From Entoloma clypeatum (Eukaryota; Basidiomycota; Agaricomycetes; Agaricales; Entolomataceae): a stretch of DNA of 64,000 nt. The notes under the pieces were generated by a model. It saw only the letters and a list, made by a program, of their open reading frames with translations, did no database searches and was not told where the DNA came from. Where the stretch lies: contig OY751490.1 in NCBI GenBank assembly GCA_963565915.1, positions 4,526,001 to 4,590,000 on the forward strand, written 5' to 3'. Within the stretch, counting starts at the first letter, position 1, and the number at the start of each line of letters is the position of its first letter. Below, piece by piece: positions 39,540 to 51,547 of this stretch. Position numbers and translations under genes: made by a program.

Positions 39540-40440
39540 GCACTTGACTTGACTCATCGAACCCACGGTCCATCATACCTCTGAAAGAATCTCTTTACTA
39601 TTCCTGTGGTAAGCTTGTGGAAGTGGGACGTACCTCGTCCCCGGTCGATCGCACGCCTCAGGCCACCGGTTTGGCGAGACAAGAGGTTACCTTACTCAGC
39701 ACCCACTCGGGCCCCGTGGTCCGTACACCCCCTTCTCTCTGGTCATCGGATGTACTAAGCATTCCGCCAATTCTTCCCACTGATCGGACTTCTCCGCCGT
39801 CCATGGACCGGCCGGTGTCGTCGTGACATATGAAAACGATGCTGGGGGCATTCGTCATCTGCAGAAACAACTCTTCAAGTTTCTGGACATCACCTTTTAA
39901 CAACAAACACTCTTCAGACTCCGAGTCCCTATGCACTTCTCCCGTGTCCTGATCTTTTCTATCTCTGTATGCATTTCCAGCACCTTTGCATTGCCACCAA
40001 CCCCAGTGTTGGAGGCACGTATAGGCAGCTGCTTCTACACTCTTGTTCCCTGCGCGATCGAACTCGGCGGGTGTTGCCACCCGCGGCGCCTTGAGCGTCG
40101 GAGGCCTTTCCTCGAGTGGTAAAGGTACTGAGTCACCTTCCCCGTTGCCTGACTCAACTGGGCTCACCCGAGAATGTAGAGTACCTTTGATGGTGTCGAA
40201 ACAACGCCAATAGAGGAGTGCCTTCGGTCGGCTCTTCGAGCTGGTAAGTTCACAGGTGGCAAAGTCATTTCAGTGGTTGCGCACACTCACGACCAGTTTC
40301 CCCAGACCGCTTGATTAGTTCAATTGTTCTTGGCAGCGTACACGCTATAGGCAGTCAGTTGTTTCGTCCTTCTTACCTTATACAGTTGACTTGTCATTCG
40401 CTGCAAGAAACGTTCTGTACTTAGAGGTGTAAGTATTCCA
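39540..40440. repeat. Repeat R copy 3 (inverted relative to copies 1 and 2)
   Basis: Carries peptide paralogue B and, at its right end, GTTGACTTGTCATTCGCTGC, the complement of a segment near 30640-30680 of copy 2. The left part holds CCTCTGAAAGAATCTC and TTACTATTCCTGTGGT shared with copy 4. Confidence 0.65.
39931..40122 (+). CDS. Small secreted cysteine-rich peptide, paralogue B
   Basis: 63 codons: MHFSRVLIFSISVCISSTFA is a probable signal peptide; the rest has four spaced cysteines (GSCFYTLVPCAIELGGCC). Its 5' leader (AACTCTTCAAGTTTCTGGAC, AACAAACACTCTTC) matches the other two paralogues. Relative to A and C the last third has shifted frame (ERRRPFLEW), so it may be decayed there. Confidence 0.4.
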   Translation: MHFSRVLIFSISVCISSTFALPPTPVLEARIGSCFYTLVPCAIELGGCCHPRRLERRRPFLEW

Positions 40441-41703
40441 AAATCGATAAAGTCCTGTCCCTGGGGTCGCGGCGTCACAGCCTCCGACGGCGTCAAGTGG
40501 CTCATGAGTATTCAAGTTCGTGCAAGAAAGGAAAGAAAGGGCCCAGTGTCTCTCAAAAGAGGGTCGTTCTTGTCCTCAACCGGGGGTGGGCGTCTCAGAT
40601 TTGGTGTAGTGGGACTGCCACCTAGTTGCCTGAGGTGTCATGAACGGGGAGTGTATGTGGGTGACGGTACTCAGTAGTAAGTACCGGGCGTGCCCATATA
40701 CCGGCGCCGTGTCGCTGCCGCATCGTTCGATGTCGCTACTGCAGGCAATTCGCTGTCAGATTGTATGGACTTGGAGGTTGGGGTCGGATTGGTGTTGCAC
40801 GAGGAATGCCCCAGATGGTGCATCCCGTTCACGTTTCTCCTGGACTCGAGAAAACTCGCAGTCGATATTTTAGAGACATTGAGGCTGGTGTCCTAAATCC
40901 AAATCTAGAACGGGTGTATGAGTAGAACGCGCCATAGTTGAAACTTGAAACACGAACAGTGTACTTATAAGTAGGGAGTCGGACCGACCTCCGGACTCTG
41001 CAATATGAGATCACCTAACCATGCATTGCCAAGCGGGGCCTAAGCTTCGTTTGTAACCGGAAGGGTGCATCGATGAATGCTAAGGCGTGACGTCAGCGCA
41101 ACCTTCTTCCGACGTCGTGTCTGGTCGAATCGCCTATTGGAAGGCTCCTCGACAGCGTGGCGAGGTTATTTGATTGGAACAACCCAGTATGGTCAGTGCT
41201 GTAAGTATATGCGTGCGCACCGTGCTCCAAGTACGTGTATTTCTTCCGTCATAATCATAGATTACCGATCGCTTCGCGATTTTTTCCTACAGGCCCTCAG
41301 TCTTCTCTCGTCATCGCCTTAGAATCAAACATCATCAGAAGCAGTGGGCGTCCGAGCAAAGTTAAAACTTGAGTGTTGAGGGCCGTTTTGGCGCATGGAC
41401 CCACACTGATGAGTTGCTGATGAGCATTGAGCAGGTTAGCCCGAATCCTGTGGAGTGTGTTGTACATCATTGCAACGATTTCAGAGGAAAATCGAAGATA
41501 CTCACCCGCGCATCAGGAGATCCGGCGAAGGGAGCGGGAATATTCCTGTTTCTCGCTCAGAGCAGGATTCCAATGCCGCTCACAACGGACCAGAACCACT
41601 ACAAGCACAAACATTCCTCCGGCGATATAACAAGTAGGCTGCAGGTACCCGACTTACCCGGTCTTCCTCGAAATTCGGAATCCAACTGGCAAGCCCCCCC
41701 CGG
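40441..41703. other. Interval without a recognised gene; 5' flank of the GFA gene
   Basis: Only short frames without motifs. 41060-41700 probably includes the promoter of the GFA-domain gene. Confidence 0.4.
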
Positions 41704-42262
41704 ATGTCCTCGCCCAAAGTTCACCAAGGTTCCTGTCTCTGCCGCTCGATAAAATACAATGTCACCGGCGAGCCCTACTTCTCCGCAGTCTGCCACTGCA
41801 TCAACTGCCGCAAGTCCTCGGGATCAGCTTTCCTGTCGAATGCGTTTTATAAACCGGAGGTGACAAGTTCAGCGTGTCGATGAAAGGCCTATGGCGGAAG
41901 TTACTGAACGACCTGGTTTCTGTTCTTTTTCTAGCAAGTAGTCACGACGCTGGGCAGCGAAATCATCAAAAACTACCGTGACACCGAAACGCAGACAGGT
42001 CGCGCGCTCATTCGGTGGTTTTGCCCAAAGTGTGGCTCGTCGGTGTTCATGTCCGGCGATGACAACACTTTCAAGATCGTGAATGTGGGTTCGTTCGATG
42101 AGGGATACACCTGGTGTACGTGGCTTATCGTCAGAACGCTCCCATTAATGCTTGAAAGTTTTCTTTTTGACACCAGTGCCCAAGAAAGAGATGTTCCCTG
42201 AATGCAAGAGGGAATGGGTTGTTGGAATAAAAACAGCGCCGAAGCCTACCGCCAAGTTATGA
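41704..42262 (+). CDS. GFA (CENP-V/glutathione-dependent formaldehyde-activating type) domain protein
   Basis: Three exons, 41704-41859, 41935-42115 and 42177-42262 (GT-AG introns), 140 residues. The N-terminus MSSPKVHQGSCLCRSIKYNV provides the CxC pair, CHCINCRKSSG the catalytic-type zinc cluster, and WFCPKCGSSVFM the structural CxxC. The length is that of single-domain GFA proteins. Members bind zinc; one bacterial relative adds glutathione to formaldehyde, but most fungal members are uncharacterised, so no substrate is claimed. It ends ECKREWVVGI, the usual C-terminal element. It is convergent with the flavin oxidoreductase (243 bp between stops). Intact. Confidence 0.85.
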
Positions 42263-42504
42263 CCCATTGCTTTTGGGCAAATATACTATTTCGCGGTTTT
42301 GTATGGTTGCATATACTTACGGTCCAACGATTATTGTTTGATTGTCTGACATTTCTGCTTATGCGCTATGGTCTAGGAAGAAGGGTTGACAGAAGGAAAG
42401 TATATCGTACGACTCCGCAGAAGCTCACCAAAAAGAAGTATCCGACTAACGCGGGCCAATGTTTCATTCAAACCCCCAAGGTTCAATTAAAATTCGTCCG
42501 TGAT

Positions 42505-44904
42505 CTACGTAAAGAATCCGTCCCTGTCCTCCTTCCTCTGTGGCCGCGGACGGCTCGAATCAGTGGAACTCCGAAGAAGAAGCCTAAATAACCCACCAAT
42601 CTAGCCATATGATTCGCCGCAAGGCAAAGCGTAAACAACCTCTTGCATTCTGCATCTTCTTTGAATGGGTATCTATAGAACCATTGAGTTTATCGTTGGT
42701 ACGAGACATGAGAAATGAAAATAGGCATCGTGAAGGTCTACCTACTCTGCACCAAGTCGATACGCTGCCGCAAAACCAGAGACAACAGCGATCTCGTGCA
42801 TATCTGGTAAACGAATCCTTCAGATAAAAATCAAGTTATAAGATAGGATACGTACTGAGGATGGTCCAAGCGCCTGCAAAATATGTATGATTCTGAAAAA
42901 AAAACGTCGATTAAATTGAGTCCCATAGATCGGGATGGTACTCACCTTTCCATTAATCAGACCCATCCAGGGTACAGTCCCCGCACAGTGCTGCCATCTA
43001 TGGCTCTGCTGCTTCCACCACTTCTGCATGATAATCTGTTTCCCATTTATCAGTTATCTCCCCAGAAACGTCGTCCGAGACAATCACCTTATCAGGATCG
43101 ATCTCGTCTTTAGACCACAGCCTCGAACTCTCCTCTACCTTGTCAAGGAAGATCGTCTGGAAGACGTGGTTCTCGAGTGGGATCTTGGTAGTTTGCTTTT
43201 GATGGACTGCCTCCTCCGAGTCGTCCCCGTCTGCACCCTCTCCTCTGCCCATTGGTTCAATGACTTCAGTCCATTGACTTTCGGATTCGGTCCCGGAGGA
43301 TGACGCAGACACGGAGTGCGCTTCCGAGTCAGAAACAGGCCATGATGGAGCATCGCGACCCGGACCATACGGCGAGACTCCCTCAAACTAGTCGGAAGTC
43401 ATGAGTATATGCGTGGAAGACAAAATGAGTACGTACTTGCGGCTGGTATACCGTTAAATCGAAACTCATCTCAACCTTTTTCCTATCCTCAGGGTAGCTC
43501 CGAATAAAGTACAAGGGTTCGAAATGCTCCTTGGCATACTGAAATTTCTTCTGAGATTCAGGATCGTCCTGTTGCATTTGCGACTGGAGTGAAGGGTCAT
43601 ATTTGACACGGTAGAACTGGCGGGGGCACGGATCCATGAGTTGGTAGTACAGAAGAATAAGTAGAAGACAGTACCTTTTCCATATAGGCGAGATCATTGT
43701 GAGTCACCGTCATGTCCCATAAATACTGATTCCCTCATCAATATCTACACATCGTGAAATAAGAATGAACACCTACCTTTACGTTCCCCAAAACCGTCCT
43801 CTCCATCCACCCGGCATCGGTGCCCAGAATATTGAGCGCAGTGTTTGCGTCGGTACAAAGTATAATTTCGTCAAATTCTTCCTCCGTTTCTTCCCCAGGC
43901 TCAATCACGTTTTGCTCATTGTCCGTCCCACGAGTTTTGCGGCTCCACACCTTTATATTGCCTTTGTTTGTCTGGGAGGAGAGTGGGAAGAAAGAGGAGT
44001 GAGTCCTTTTCACGCGTGTGACCTCGCAATTTGTTGCGATCTTCACCGCGCCCCCACTCTTTGTCTCGATGTGCGATTTCCACGTATGGTAGAGTAGGGA
44101 GAGGCGAGGGAAGGCGCGCATTTCAGGGATCGAAGCGAGGAAGGTGTCAGATGAGTATTCAAACTATCCAACAACGGTCACTGTCTGTGCTGAGAGAAGC
44201 GTGAAGAGTGTTTACCAGACGCATGTTGGGATCCATAAAAACGCGCTCGAGGATAGCAGAGGAGATGAAGGGAGTCTGGTTTCCTGTTCCAAAAAAAAGA
44301 GCGACCAGTGGAAAGACGATCACTTCGCCGAATTCCTGGATGTATGCGCAGTTTTCAGAAAAAGGACCGTAGGCTCAAACTTCACAAGATAGCTTCTGGT
44401 ACCTTGGAGAATCCAAATATGCGCAGCATGGCACTGACGGAAATCATAGCAAAAAGAGGTTCAAGAACTTTGATAACTTTGAGGACCTTGCCAAATTTGG
44501 TGATATCGCGCCTAAACCTAGAGTAGATGAATATAAGCAGGCTCTGACAAAGGATGAAACGAACTTGTCGATAACCCTGCTTGGGAATACATTACTCCAA
44601 AATTCGTTCTTCTCATCCCTACCAAAACTGACCTGCATGCCCACCTTGCTCGCCCCAAAACCGAGCTGCTCAAACATCTTGTATGTATTGTGGAAGACGG
44701 GACTGGCGCCCTGGACGCCATCGTTTATATACTCGGCACGTACTTGTGTTTGTTGATTGGAGATGAGGTGGCCATGCCCCCTGGATGGGAAGAACGTTCG
44801 TAGAGCTTGACGTTGAAACGATCGGGGTGCTGAGCGAAAGCATAAGCAGCGGACATGCCTGTTGCCCCGCCGCCGACGATGAGGACGCGAGAAGGGGTGG
44901 ACAT
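42505..44904 (-). CDS. Flavin-containing amine oxidase-like oxidoreductase (possible frameshift)
   Basis: Start ATG 44904 (MSTPSRVLIVGGGATGMSAA, FAD/NAD-binding GxGxxG), then YERSSHPGGMA. About ten exons follow: DGVQGASPVFHNTYKMFEQL, FWSNVFPSRVIDK, LFAMISVSAMLRIFGFSK, FPLVALFFGTGNQTPFISSA, FDEIILCTDANTALNILG, YLWDMTVTHNDL, YFIRSYPEDRKK, KIPLENHVFQTIFLD, MHEIAVVSGFAAAYRLGAE, ending near 42505 with ARLVGYLGFFFGVPL. This matches the fungal NAD(P)-binding amine-oxidase family with a C-terminal HExAVVSGxAAAxRLG block. Near 44737 the frame needs one extra base (KY-[G]AEYINDG), so either a 1-bp deletion or an unusual splice exists. Its substrate is unknown. A partial inverted copy lies at 39100. Confidence 0.72.
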
Positions 44905-46088
44905 GGCGGTCTTGACGCGTGAAGATGTCGTATCACGTCATGATCGAGCAGAAGGTCAATAGGGGCAAACACCAACCAAGATCGCTGTTCATGACCTGAA
45001 GGCCTGAAGAGCGATGCACAGTCCTTGCGGCGCGTGTATACTCAGAAGATGACATACTACCGACAAGGGGAGACTTCTCATCAGCATTTTGGCAAGTTTT
45101 GCTTTGGCAGCTTCAACTTTGAAACCAGCATCTTTAGCAGCTTCATCTTTTTTGAGAACAACTTGGAGCAACTTCATCTTTGAGCATCAATATCTTTGAG
45201 CATCTTCAACTTTCATTCTGGCATCTTTAGCTTGAGCCTTCACCAACATCTTTTTTTGCCAATAGAGGTGCCAGGTGGTATAGACATTGAATTAAAGTAC
45301 TAGTTCGAAGGCGTGATGATCTATGTATCTATTGACATAAAACGCAGAGAACGCATCAAGGCTATTATGATGGGTAACTCCCAAAGGCACACGATCCTCC
45401 CCTGCAATTCCAATAAGATGTGCCCCACGTACAATGGCATCAAGATGAACAACACTCATAATTGGTTGATCCTCGTCCGGAGTAACGATCCACATCCCTG
45501 TCTGATCACATGGTTCATCCCCTTGGACAGTAAACCATGAGACGAGTGCACATGGATACTGAACCTCCTCATAACGGAAAGAGAAAAAAAGACGAACACG
45601 GGCCACATGCATCCCCTGAAAACCAGGAAGAGTGGGGTCATGGCTGATGTACACGCAATTCCGACGTGCTGGCCCACCTCGCCATGACTGGACACATCGG
45701 ATGCATTCGCGAATCATACCCTTTATACCTGAGAGATCACTTGGTGCATAAAAGGTGGCTACCGCAGATGGAAAAACAAAAACTTTCCCCAAAAATTGGG
45801 GACAATCCTGAAGTGGGACCGTATCTGTGTTGACATCTGGGTGTGCTTGTTGATAGAGAAACCGAGAGATCAATGTCGGGAGTGAGGGTAGTCCTAAGTG
45901 AAGGCTAAGCACCCCCACTTGGCGAGGCAGACCTCGAACTGAGGATGTTACCAGGTCAAAGACAAGTGCTTGAATGAAGCCTATAAAAACTTACTAGCTT
46001 TCATCGCAAGCTTCACTTCAGAAACAACCTCACCCCTCCACCATCATCATCCTCGTCAGCCAAATTCAGCAGTTGTGGTGGCAGCAGT

Positions 46089-46398
46089 TGTTGAAGTTCC
46101 ACCTGGGCGCTAGCCGCAAGTGTACTGAAGCAACCGGCTACAGTGGAAGTACTCTACGATACCGTTCTGACCACTTACATAGATTGGAGAGGGTGAGGCT
46201 GGTGAGAGCGGTTGAGGCTGGTGAGAGCGATGGAGGCGGTTAAGAGTCAAGAGACAACTTGATGATATTGACAGTTTCCTGGTCTTATATACCGTACTAC
46301 TGTTTGTACCAACCAAACAAGTATGTAACGAAGATATGTAAAGGTCACGTGATGTAATCTAATCTAATCTAATCTACGTGATGGGAAAAGTTTCAACA
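46089..46398 (-). repeat. Copia-2 3' LTR
   Basis: 310 bp, TG...CA in sense (TGTTGAAAC to CTTCAACA). Contains a TAATC-unit microsatellite and internal GGTGAGAGCG direct repeats. Confidence 0.9.
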
Positions 46399-46471
46399 CC
46401 CCCCCATATTTAGTACATACTTCTAAATACATCTTACTTTTTCCCACATATATATAGGTACTCTGTTTCGC

Positions 46472-49400
46472 CTAGTTTTTTATCAATCCGAAGTACGGGA
46501 TAAACTTGGAAAAGAGGATTTTCCCCAGATTCTTAGTTAAAAGGTCTGCAGGGTTATTCACTCCTTCGATGAATTCGACCGTAATAATTCCTTCGGAGAC
46601 TTTTTCTCTGACGAAGTGGAATCGCACGTCAATGTGCTTGGATCGCTTCTCAGTTACAGGGTTGGATGCGATAAAGACGGAGCCGTTGTTATCTCCATAG
46701 ATCGGTACTGATCCGATCTGCATTCCAAGTTCAGCAAGCATGCTTCTCAGCCATGTTGCTGCGCGACTGCAATCTGATAGCGCCATATACTCTGCTTCTG
46801 TAGAAGAGAGGGCGATGGTCTTTTGCGCCGATGATACCCATGTTATCGCTCCAGACGCCAGTGATATGAAGAAGCCGGTGGTAGACCTCCTCGTGTTTTC
46901 ATCTGACGCCCAGTTGGAGTCTGTGAATGCATAGATCCCTTTCCCTGAGTCCCCATCGTACATGATCGCGTAATTTTTTGTTGCCTTTAAATATCTGCAA
47001 ATATCCCTAGCCACCTCTAAATGGCGTTTGGTGGGATTTGCGGAAAATTGGGACATTTTGATTACAGCAAAGCAGATGTCAGGCCTCGTTCCAATCATCA
47101 GATATAGGAGTGATCCGATGACGGATTGGTACTTAGATCGGAGTTCCGCATTGGGTTCATCTTCGGACGCCATGGGCTTGTAGCCCGTAGGGAGTGGGGT
47201 ATGGGTGGCATTAGATTCGCTCATCCCCATGCGTGCCAGAATTTTCTCAAGGTAAGGTACTTGATCAATGAAGATCTTCTTCCCACGTTGCCTTATTTGG
47301 ATTGAGAGAAATTCCTTTGGTTCCCCATCGGGCACTAGGTGACCTAGGTCCCTACATTCCCATGTTTTCATGAAGGCCTTCTTCTTTTCTAGCGTATATT
47401 CCCGGTTTGTGCCGAGAAAAGCAGAGTCGTCGACATAGATGACAGCAATTACAATTTCCCCGTTGGTACTTTTGTGAATGAATACTCCCGCATCGGAGTG
47501 AAGCCGGACAAAGCCGAGCTTTTTCATGGAGGAATCAAGTTCCCTCCACCAGGCTAATGCGGCCTGCTTAAGTCCATATAGAGCTTTGAATAGTTGGTAC
47601 ACGAGGTGTTCTTTCCCTTTTACTATGTAGCCCTCAGGCTGTCGCATGTAGATGACTTCACGGAGCGTTCCATAGAGGAAGGCTGATGAGACGTCCAAAA
47701 GAGTCATGAACCACCCTTCAAGGGCTGTCAATGCCAGTATTAGTCGGACGGTTTCATATCTTACGACTGGTGAGAAGATCTGATCAAAGTCGATCCCTTC
47801 TACTTGTGAAAATTCTTTTGCGACGAGGCGTGCTTTCAGGCGCCCATCGGACTTTTCGTTGTAAACCCATTTGTTCCTTAGAGCTTTCCTTCCTGCAGGC
47901 AGGGGTACTAGCTCCGTGATCACCCCGCGGCGTTTGAGCATGTCTAGCTCTTTACGTTCAGCCGCATACCAGTCTTCTTTATTTGGAAGAGGGTATATGT
48001 CTTTATGGGACATTTCAACGATGCCAACTTGGACTGATATTGCCTCCATCAGGAGGTCATTCATCCATGCCGTTTGACCGCCCAATCTCCGTCTTCGATC
48101 TAATTTTTCAAGATCAGACGCTGGAGTGTCTTCCCCATAGATGCTTCCTGGCATCTTCCGAACTCGTCGTTCCCTGATTGGTCGATCTGGTACTTGCTCG
48201 GGTTCCGGAGTGGGTACTCGCGGTTCGTCATCAGGCTCACTGGCAGGCAGTTCGTTGTCTGATTCAGGTTGATCCTGTTCAATGGGAACTGGGATATGAG
48301 GTGTTTCGTTGTGACTATCGTCATTGTTGCTGCCGGGAATGAGATCCTCAAACTCATCAGCCGGCTCTGGGTTTTCCATTTCTGGGTGGTTTTCTGGCAA
48401 CGGGTCAATGTGGCATCTAGGGTACTTGCTTTCATCAAAGATAGCTTTCCCGCCCATGAAAATCGTGTTGGTCTCAGGATCCATGAAGCGGTATCCTTTG
48501 ACCCCTGGTTTCGATCCGAGATAAATCATCAATCGGGATCTTGATTCCAGGGAGTTCCTACGTTTCTCCTTTGGGATATATACATATGCCTGACATGCGA
48601 ATACTCTGACACTAGACATGTCGGGGATCTCATTGGTCACCCTGAAGTAAGGGGTTTTCCATTCAAGACGCTGCATGGGGGTTCTGTTGTAGAGAAATGC
48701 TGCGTGTTCCAAACAGAATTCCCACCACATGGGCGGTAAGCATGCATCAAAGCGCAATGCCTGAGATTTTTCCCATAGTGTTCGATTGATCCTTTCTGCT
48801 CTACCATTCTGCTGGTGCTGATATGGGAGCGTGACATCGATCAGAATTCCATGATCGGCAAGTACATCCTTGTATTCGTCAAATTCTCCACCTCCATCAA
48901 CCCGCCACTTTTTAGGGGTAGCGGCAAATTGATTCTGGATCATCGCAAGGAATTGTTTCAGCGCCGTGATGGCGCCTGACTTCTTCCTAAGCAAGACGAC
49001 CCAGACATGGGATGAAAAATCGTCCAAAAAGGTAAGGAAATATTTGTACTTATGGTACGATGCCGTGGATATCTGCTTCAAATCCGAATGGATCAAATCA
49101 AAGGGTTTGACAGCCCTTGTCATCGAGTTAGGATAAGATTGATTCGGCATTTTCCCTTTTAGACACCCCGTGCAGCTTTCCTGTGATTTCTCACGTACTA
49201 ACGTTTTGGGTACTCCTTTGGTACTGGTGGGAATCTTATTGAGCGCCTGGTCATTTGGGTGGCCAAGGCGTTTATGCCAGGTTTCAACAGTGATTTCGCT
49301 AGAGATCGCATGGATTTGGTCATAGCGTATTTCAGTGTCTAACCAATAAATGGTTTGTCCGAGAATGTGAGGCGAGAACTGTATTTTGTTCTGTCCTTTG

Positions 49401-51199
49401 GAGATGTTGATTTCTCCACGTATTCCGTCTACTTTGTAACCGTGATTAAGGAAGACGCCTAGGGACAATAGGCGTGTGTCCATGTCCGGAATGTAGAATA
49501 CAGGTCGGAGAAGGTGGGTTTTTACTTCCCCATTTAGGGTATGCCGTACTGGAACGGCCCCAACTCCGAGAATTTCCAGTTTCTTTCCCTTTTCAGCTGT
49601 TTGGACAAATCGCTTAGCCTTGAGAGGCCTGTAGTACGCAAAGTCCTTGAACTCATGGGTAAAGTGTAACGAGGCACCGGAGTCTAAGATCCATTGTGCA
49701 CGTTCTTTCTCCTTACAGTGTGTGCATGACGCAAAGTGCTTTGTATATTTTTTATATAGATCGTTGTCAATATGATCCATACATTCTGCACTAGTACTAG
49801 CTAATATTTTACACGTCTGTAAGGAGGTGTTATTAGTTTTCCTTAATTGGTCAGATTCAGGAGAGGAAGATGACGAACCGTCAAGTTCAATGAGCCCATC
49901 TTCGAATTGGTCCGGCCCCATCCGCTCGCTTTGATGGTCTATGTCCATCATCCTAAGGGTTTGGTCCAGTGGCGGAGTAACTCGACGCTGCTTGGATGGT
50001 CTTTCGTCTTCTTCTGGGATAATCATATCCAGAATCCGAAGATTTGACCCTGAGGGACGAGCACCAATATTCCGCGCGAGTTTCCTGACGTGATCATTCT
50101 TTTTCCACGCAGACGGCTTGCCCGAAGGAAGCCCGGTGTACTGGGATGGCGGCGGGTTCATTCGCTGCAGGAGCGACTGCATTCTCGCGGAATCGGGCTG
50201 GGTGGTACTTAACGTTTTCCCACGGCCAGTGACGGTGGTGAGGGATGGTGGCGGAAGAGGAGGGAAGTGGATAGCGGGAGCAACAAACTCAACCGTTTCC
50301 TCCACATGTTCGGATGCATTGTCCACAGTGTTGGCGCTTTTCTTCTGATTGCGCCAGCGTCCTTTTCCCTTCTTCTTTTCAGAAGCGGTACTATGGTCGG
50401 TCGAGTTAGGCTGCTCATCAGCGTCGTTCTGCGAGGTACTCGGCTTTTGCTCCTTTTCCCATTTGGGGTCCTGCCCCTTTCGCTTTGTCCCGGAAATTTT
50501 CTTGGCCTGCTCATTGGACGCACGAGTAGACCCGATCGAGTACTTGCGCCGGTATTCAGAGATGATGCTTTCGGCAACAGCTTTGTAGGTGAAATCATCG
50601 GCGTCGTAGACCTGGAAGAGAGCAGTAGAGAGTGACGACCAGGCATCGGGAATCACGTTGGCCAGGATCATTGCCTGCATCAGATTGGGAATGTTGAAGT
50701 TTGAATCAGCGAGCTGGGCGAAAAGGGATCCCAGGCGCTCAATTTCGGGCACGGGGTCGCGTCCAGACAGTTTGTATGTGGCGGCGGCCTTGAAGTCGCC
50801 GAAGATGATGGCCGGGGATACCTTGGAATAGGCATCTTTTAACGCTGCCCATGCTTCAAGGGCCGAGGTGCTGTCCTTGATGTGGCGCCTGATCGGCTCG
50901 GAAACCTTCAGGCGTATCGCCCCGAGAGCTACGTCGTCATCCCTGATCCAGGCTTTCTCTTCTTTGCGGAAGCTGGGCTGGTCGACCGTGGCAACCAGCA
51001 CAGGGGGAGCAGCAGCAGTGGCTCCAGGGGTGGAGACCGTGGTGGTGAAATCGGCGATGACAGGGCGGACGATGTCGCCAGAAACAATGCGCCAAACTCC
51101 TTGATGGAGGAGGTAGGACTTCATCCTTTCGGCCCAGCTTTGGTAGTCGATGCCGTCGAAAGTGGTGATGGTGTCCATGGCGGAGCGAGAGGTAGACAT
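46472..51199 (-). CDS. Copia-2 Gag-Pol polyprotein
   Basis: 1,575 codons from ATG 51199 (MSTSRSAMDTITTFDG). Gag: GIDYQSWAERMKSYLLHQGV. Protease: WILDSGASLHF. Integrase: HKRLGHPND...CTGCLKGK, then HSDLKQ, RVDGGGEF and NGRAERINRTL. RT: LLDVSSAFLYGTLREVIYM and YVDD. RNase H: FTDSNWASDENTRRS and SSTEAEYMALSD. Stop at 46472, about 70 bp from the 3' LTR. It belongs to a lineage clearly distinct from Copia-1 (different Gag), although both share the primer site. No interrupting stop or frameshift. Confidence 0.94.
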   Translation of the reverse strand: MSTSRSAMDTITTFDGIDYQSWAERMKSYLLHQGVWRIVSGDIVRPVIADFTTTVSTPGATAAAPPVLVATVDQPSFRKEEKAWIRDDDVALGAIRLKVSEPIRRHIKDSTSALEAWAALKDAYSKVSPAIIFGDFKAAATYKLSGRDPVPEIERLGSLFAQLADSNFNIPNLMQAMILANVIPDAWSSLSTALFQVYDADDFTYKAVAESIISEYRRKYSIGSTRASNEQAKKISGTKRKGQDPKWEKEQKPSTSQNDADEQPNSTDHSTASEKKKGKGRWRNQKKSANTVDNASEHVEETVEFVAPAIHFPPLPPPSLTTVTGRGKTLSTTQPDSARMQSLLQRMNPPPSQYTGLPSGKPSAWKKNDHVRKLARNIGARPSGSNLRILDMIIPEEDERPSKQRRVTPPLDQTLRMMDIDHQSERMGPDQFEDGLIELDGSSSSSPESDQLRKTNNTSLQTCKILASTSAECMDHIDNDLYKKYTKHFASCTHCKEKERAQWILDSGASLHFTHEFKDFAYYRPLKAKRFVQTAEKGKKLEILGVGAVPVRHTLNGEVKTHLLRPVFYIPDMDTRLLSLGVFLNHGYKVDGIRGEINISKGQNKIQFSPHILGQTIYWLDTEIRYDQIHAISSEITVETWHKRLGHPNDQALNKIPTSTKGVPKTLVREKSQESCTGCLKGKMPNQSYPNSMTRAVKPFDLIHSDLKQISTASYHKYKYFLTFLDDFSSHVWVVLLRKKSGAITALKQFLAMIQNQFAATPKKWRVDGGGEFDEYKDVLADHGILIDVTLPYQHQQNGRAERINRTLWEKSQALRFDACLPPMWWEFCLEHAAFLYNRTPMQRLEWKTPYFRVTNEIPDMSSVRVFACQAYVYIPKEKRRNSLESRSRLMIYLGSKPGVKGYRFMDPETNTIFMGGKAIFDESKYPRCHIDPLPENHPEMENPEPADEFEDLIPGSNNDDSHNETPHIPVPIEQDQPESDNELPASEPDDEPRVPTPEPEQVPDRPIRERRVRKMPGSIYGEDTPASDLEKLDRRRRLGGQTAWMNDLLMEAISVQVGIVEMSHKDIYPLPNKEDWYAAERKELDMLKRRGVITELVPLPAGRKALRNKWVYNEKSDGRLKARLVAKEFSQVEGIDFDQIFSPVVRYETVRLILALTALEGWFMTLLDVSSAFLYGTLREVIYMRQPEGYIVKGKEHLVYQLFKALYGLKQAALAWWRELDSSMKKLGFVRLHSDAGVFIHKSTNGEIVIAVIYVDDSAFLGTNREYTLEKKKAFMKTWECRDLGHLVPDGEPKEFLSIQIRQRGKKIFIDQVPYLEKILARMGMSESNATHTPLPTGYKPMASEDEPNAELRSKYQSVIGSLLYLMIGTRPDICFAVIKMSQFSANPTKRHLEVARDICRYLKATKNYAIMYDGDSGKGIYAFTDSNWASDENTRRSTTGFFISLASGAITWVSSAQKTIALSSTEAEYMALSDCSRAATWLRSMLAELGMQIGSVPIYGDNNGSVFIASNPVTEKRSKHIDVRFHFVREKVSEGIITVEFIEGVNNPADLLTKNLGKILFSKFIPYFGLIKN

Positions 51200-51547
51200 T
51201 GTGGATGAATCTAAAAAGGGTTCTCAATCAGTGATGTGTTATGAATATGATTCGAGAAAACAATTGAATGATTCCTTGTGACATATTCCCTTCAGGAATA
51301 GCGGTCATGAGAAACCCTTTATATGTCAGAAACGTATAAGGTGCGATCAACGTTTCCACATGGAGTGTACTATGTCAATCCCCTTAGGGACGCCTCATGA
51401 CAGGTACTTGTTGTAATGACGTTCCCAGGTTCATATGTGAAGAAGTAAGACTCAGAACCTAGATCTTTCGATCGGTTCTTTGCCAACCAGGGTAGAGTGG
51501 GCAGGTACTCGCTGTTGCCAGCGTTTCCCAAGTCCCTCTGCTATCCA

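Noticed and set aside
39658..40167. 169-codon minus-strand frame opposite peptide paralogue B
   Set aside because: It has no recognisable domain and overlaps repeat R; the plus-strand ORF has the conserved signal peptide shared by three copies.
41427..41637. Overlapping short plus-strand frames upstream of the GFA gene
   Set aside because: No motifs, no splice logic linking them to the GFA start, Arg/Ser-rich shadow composition.
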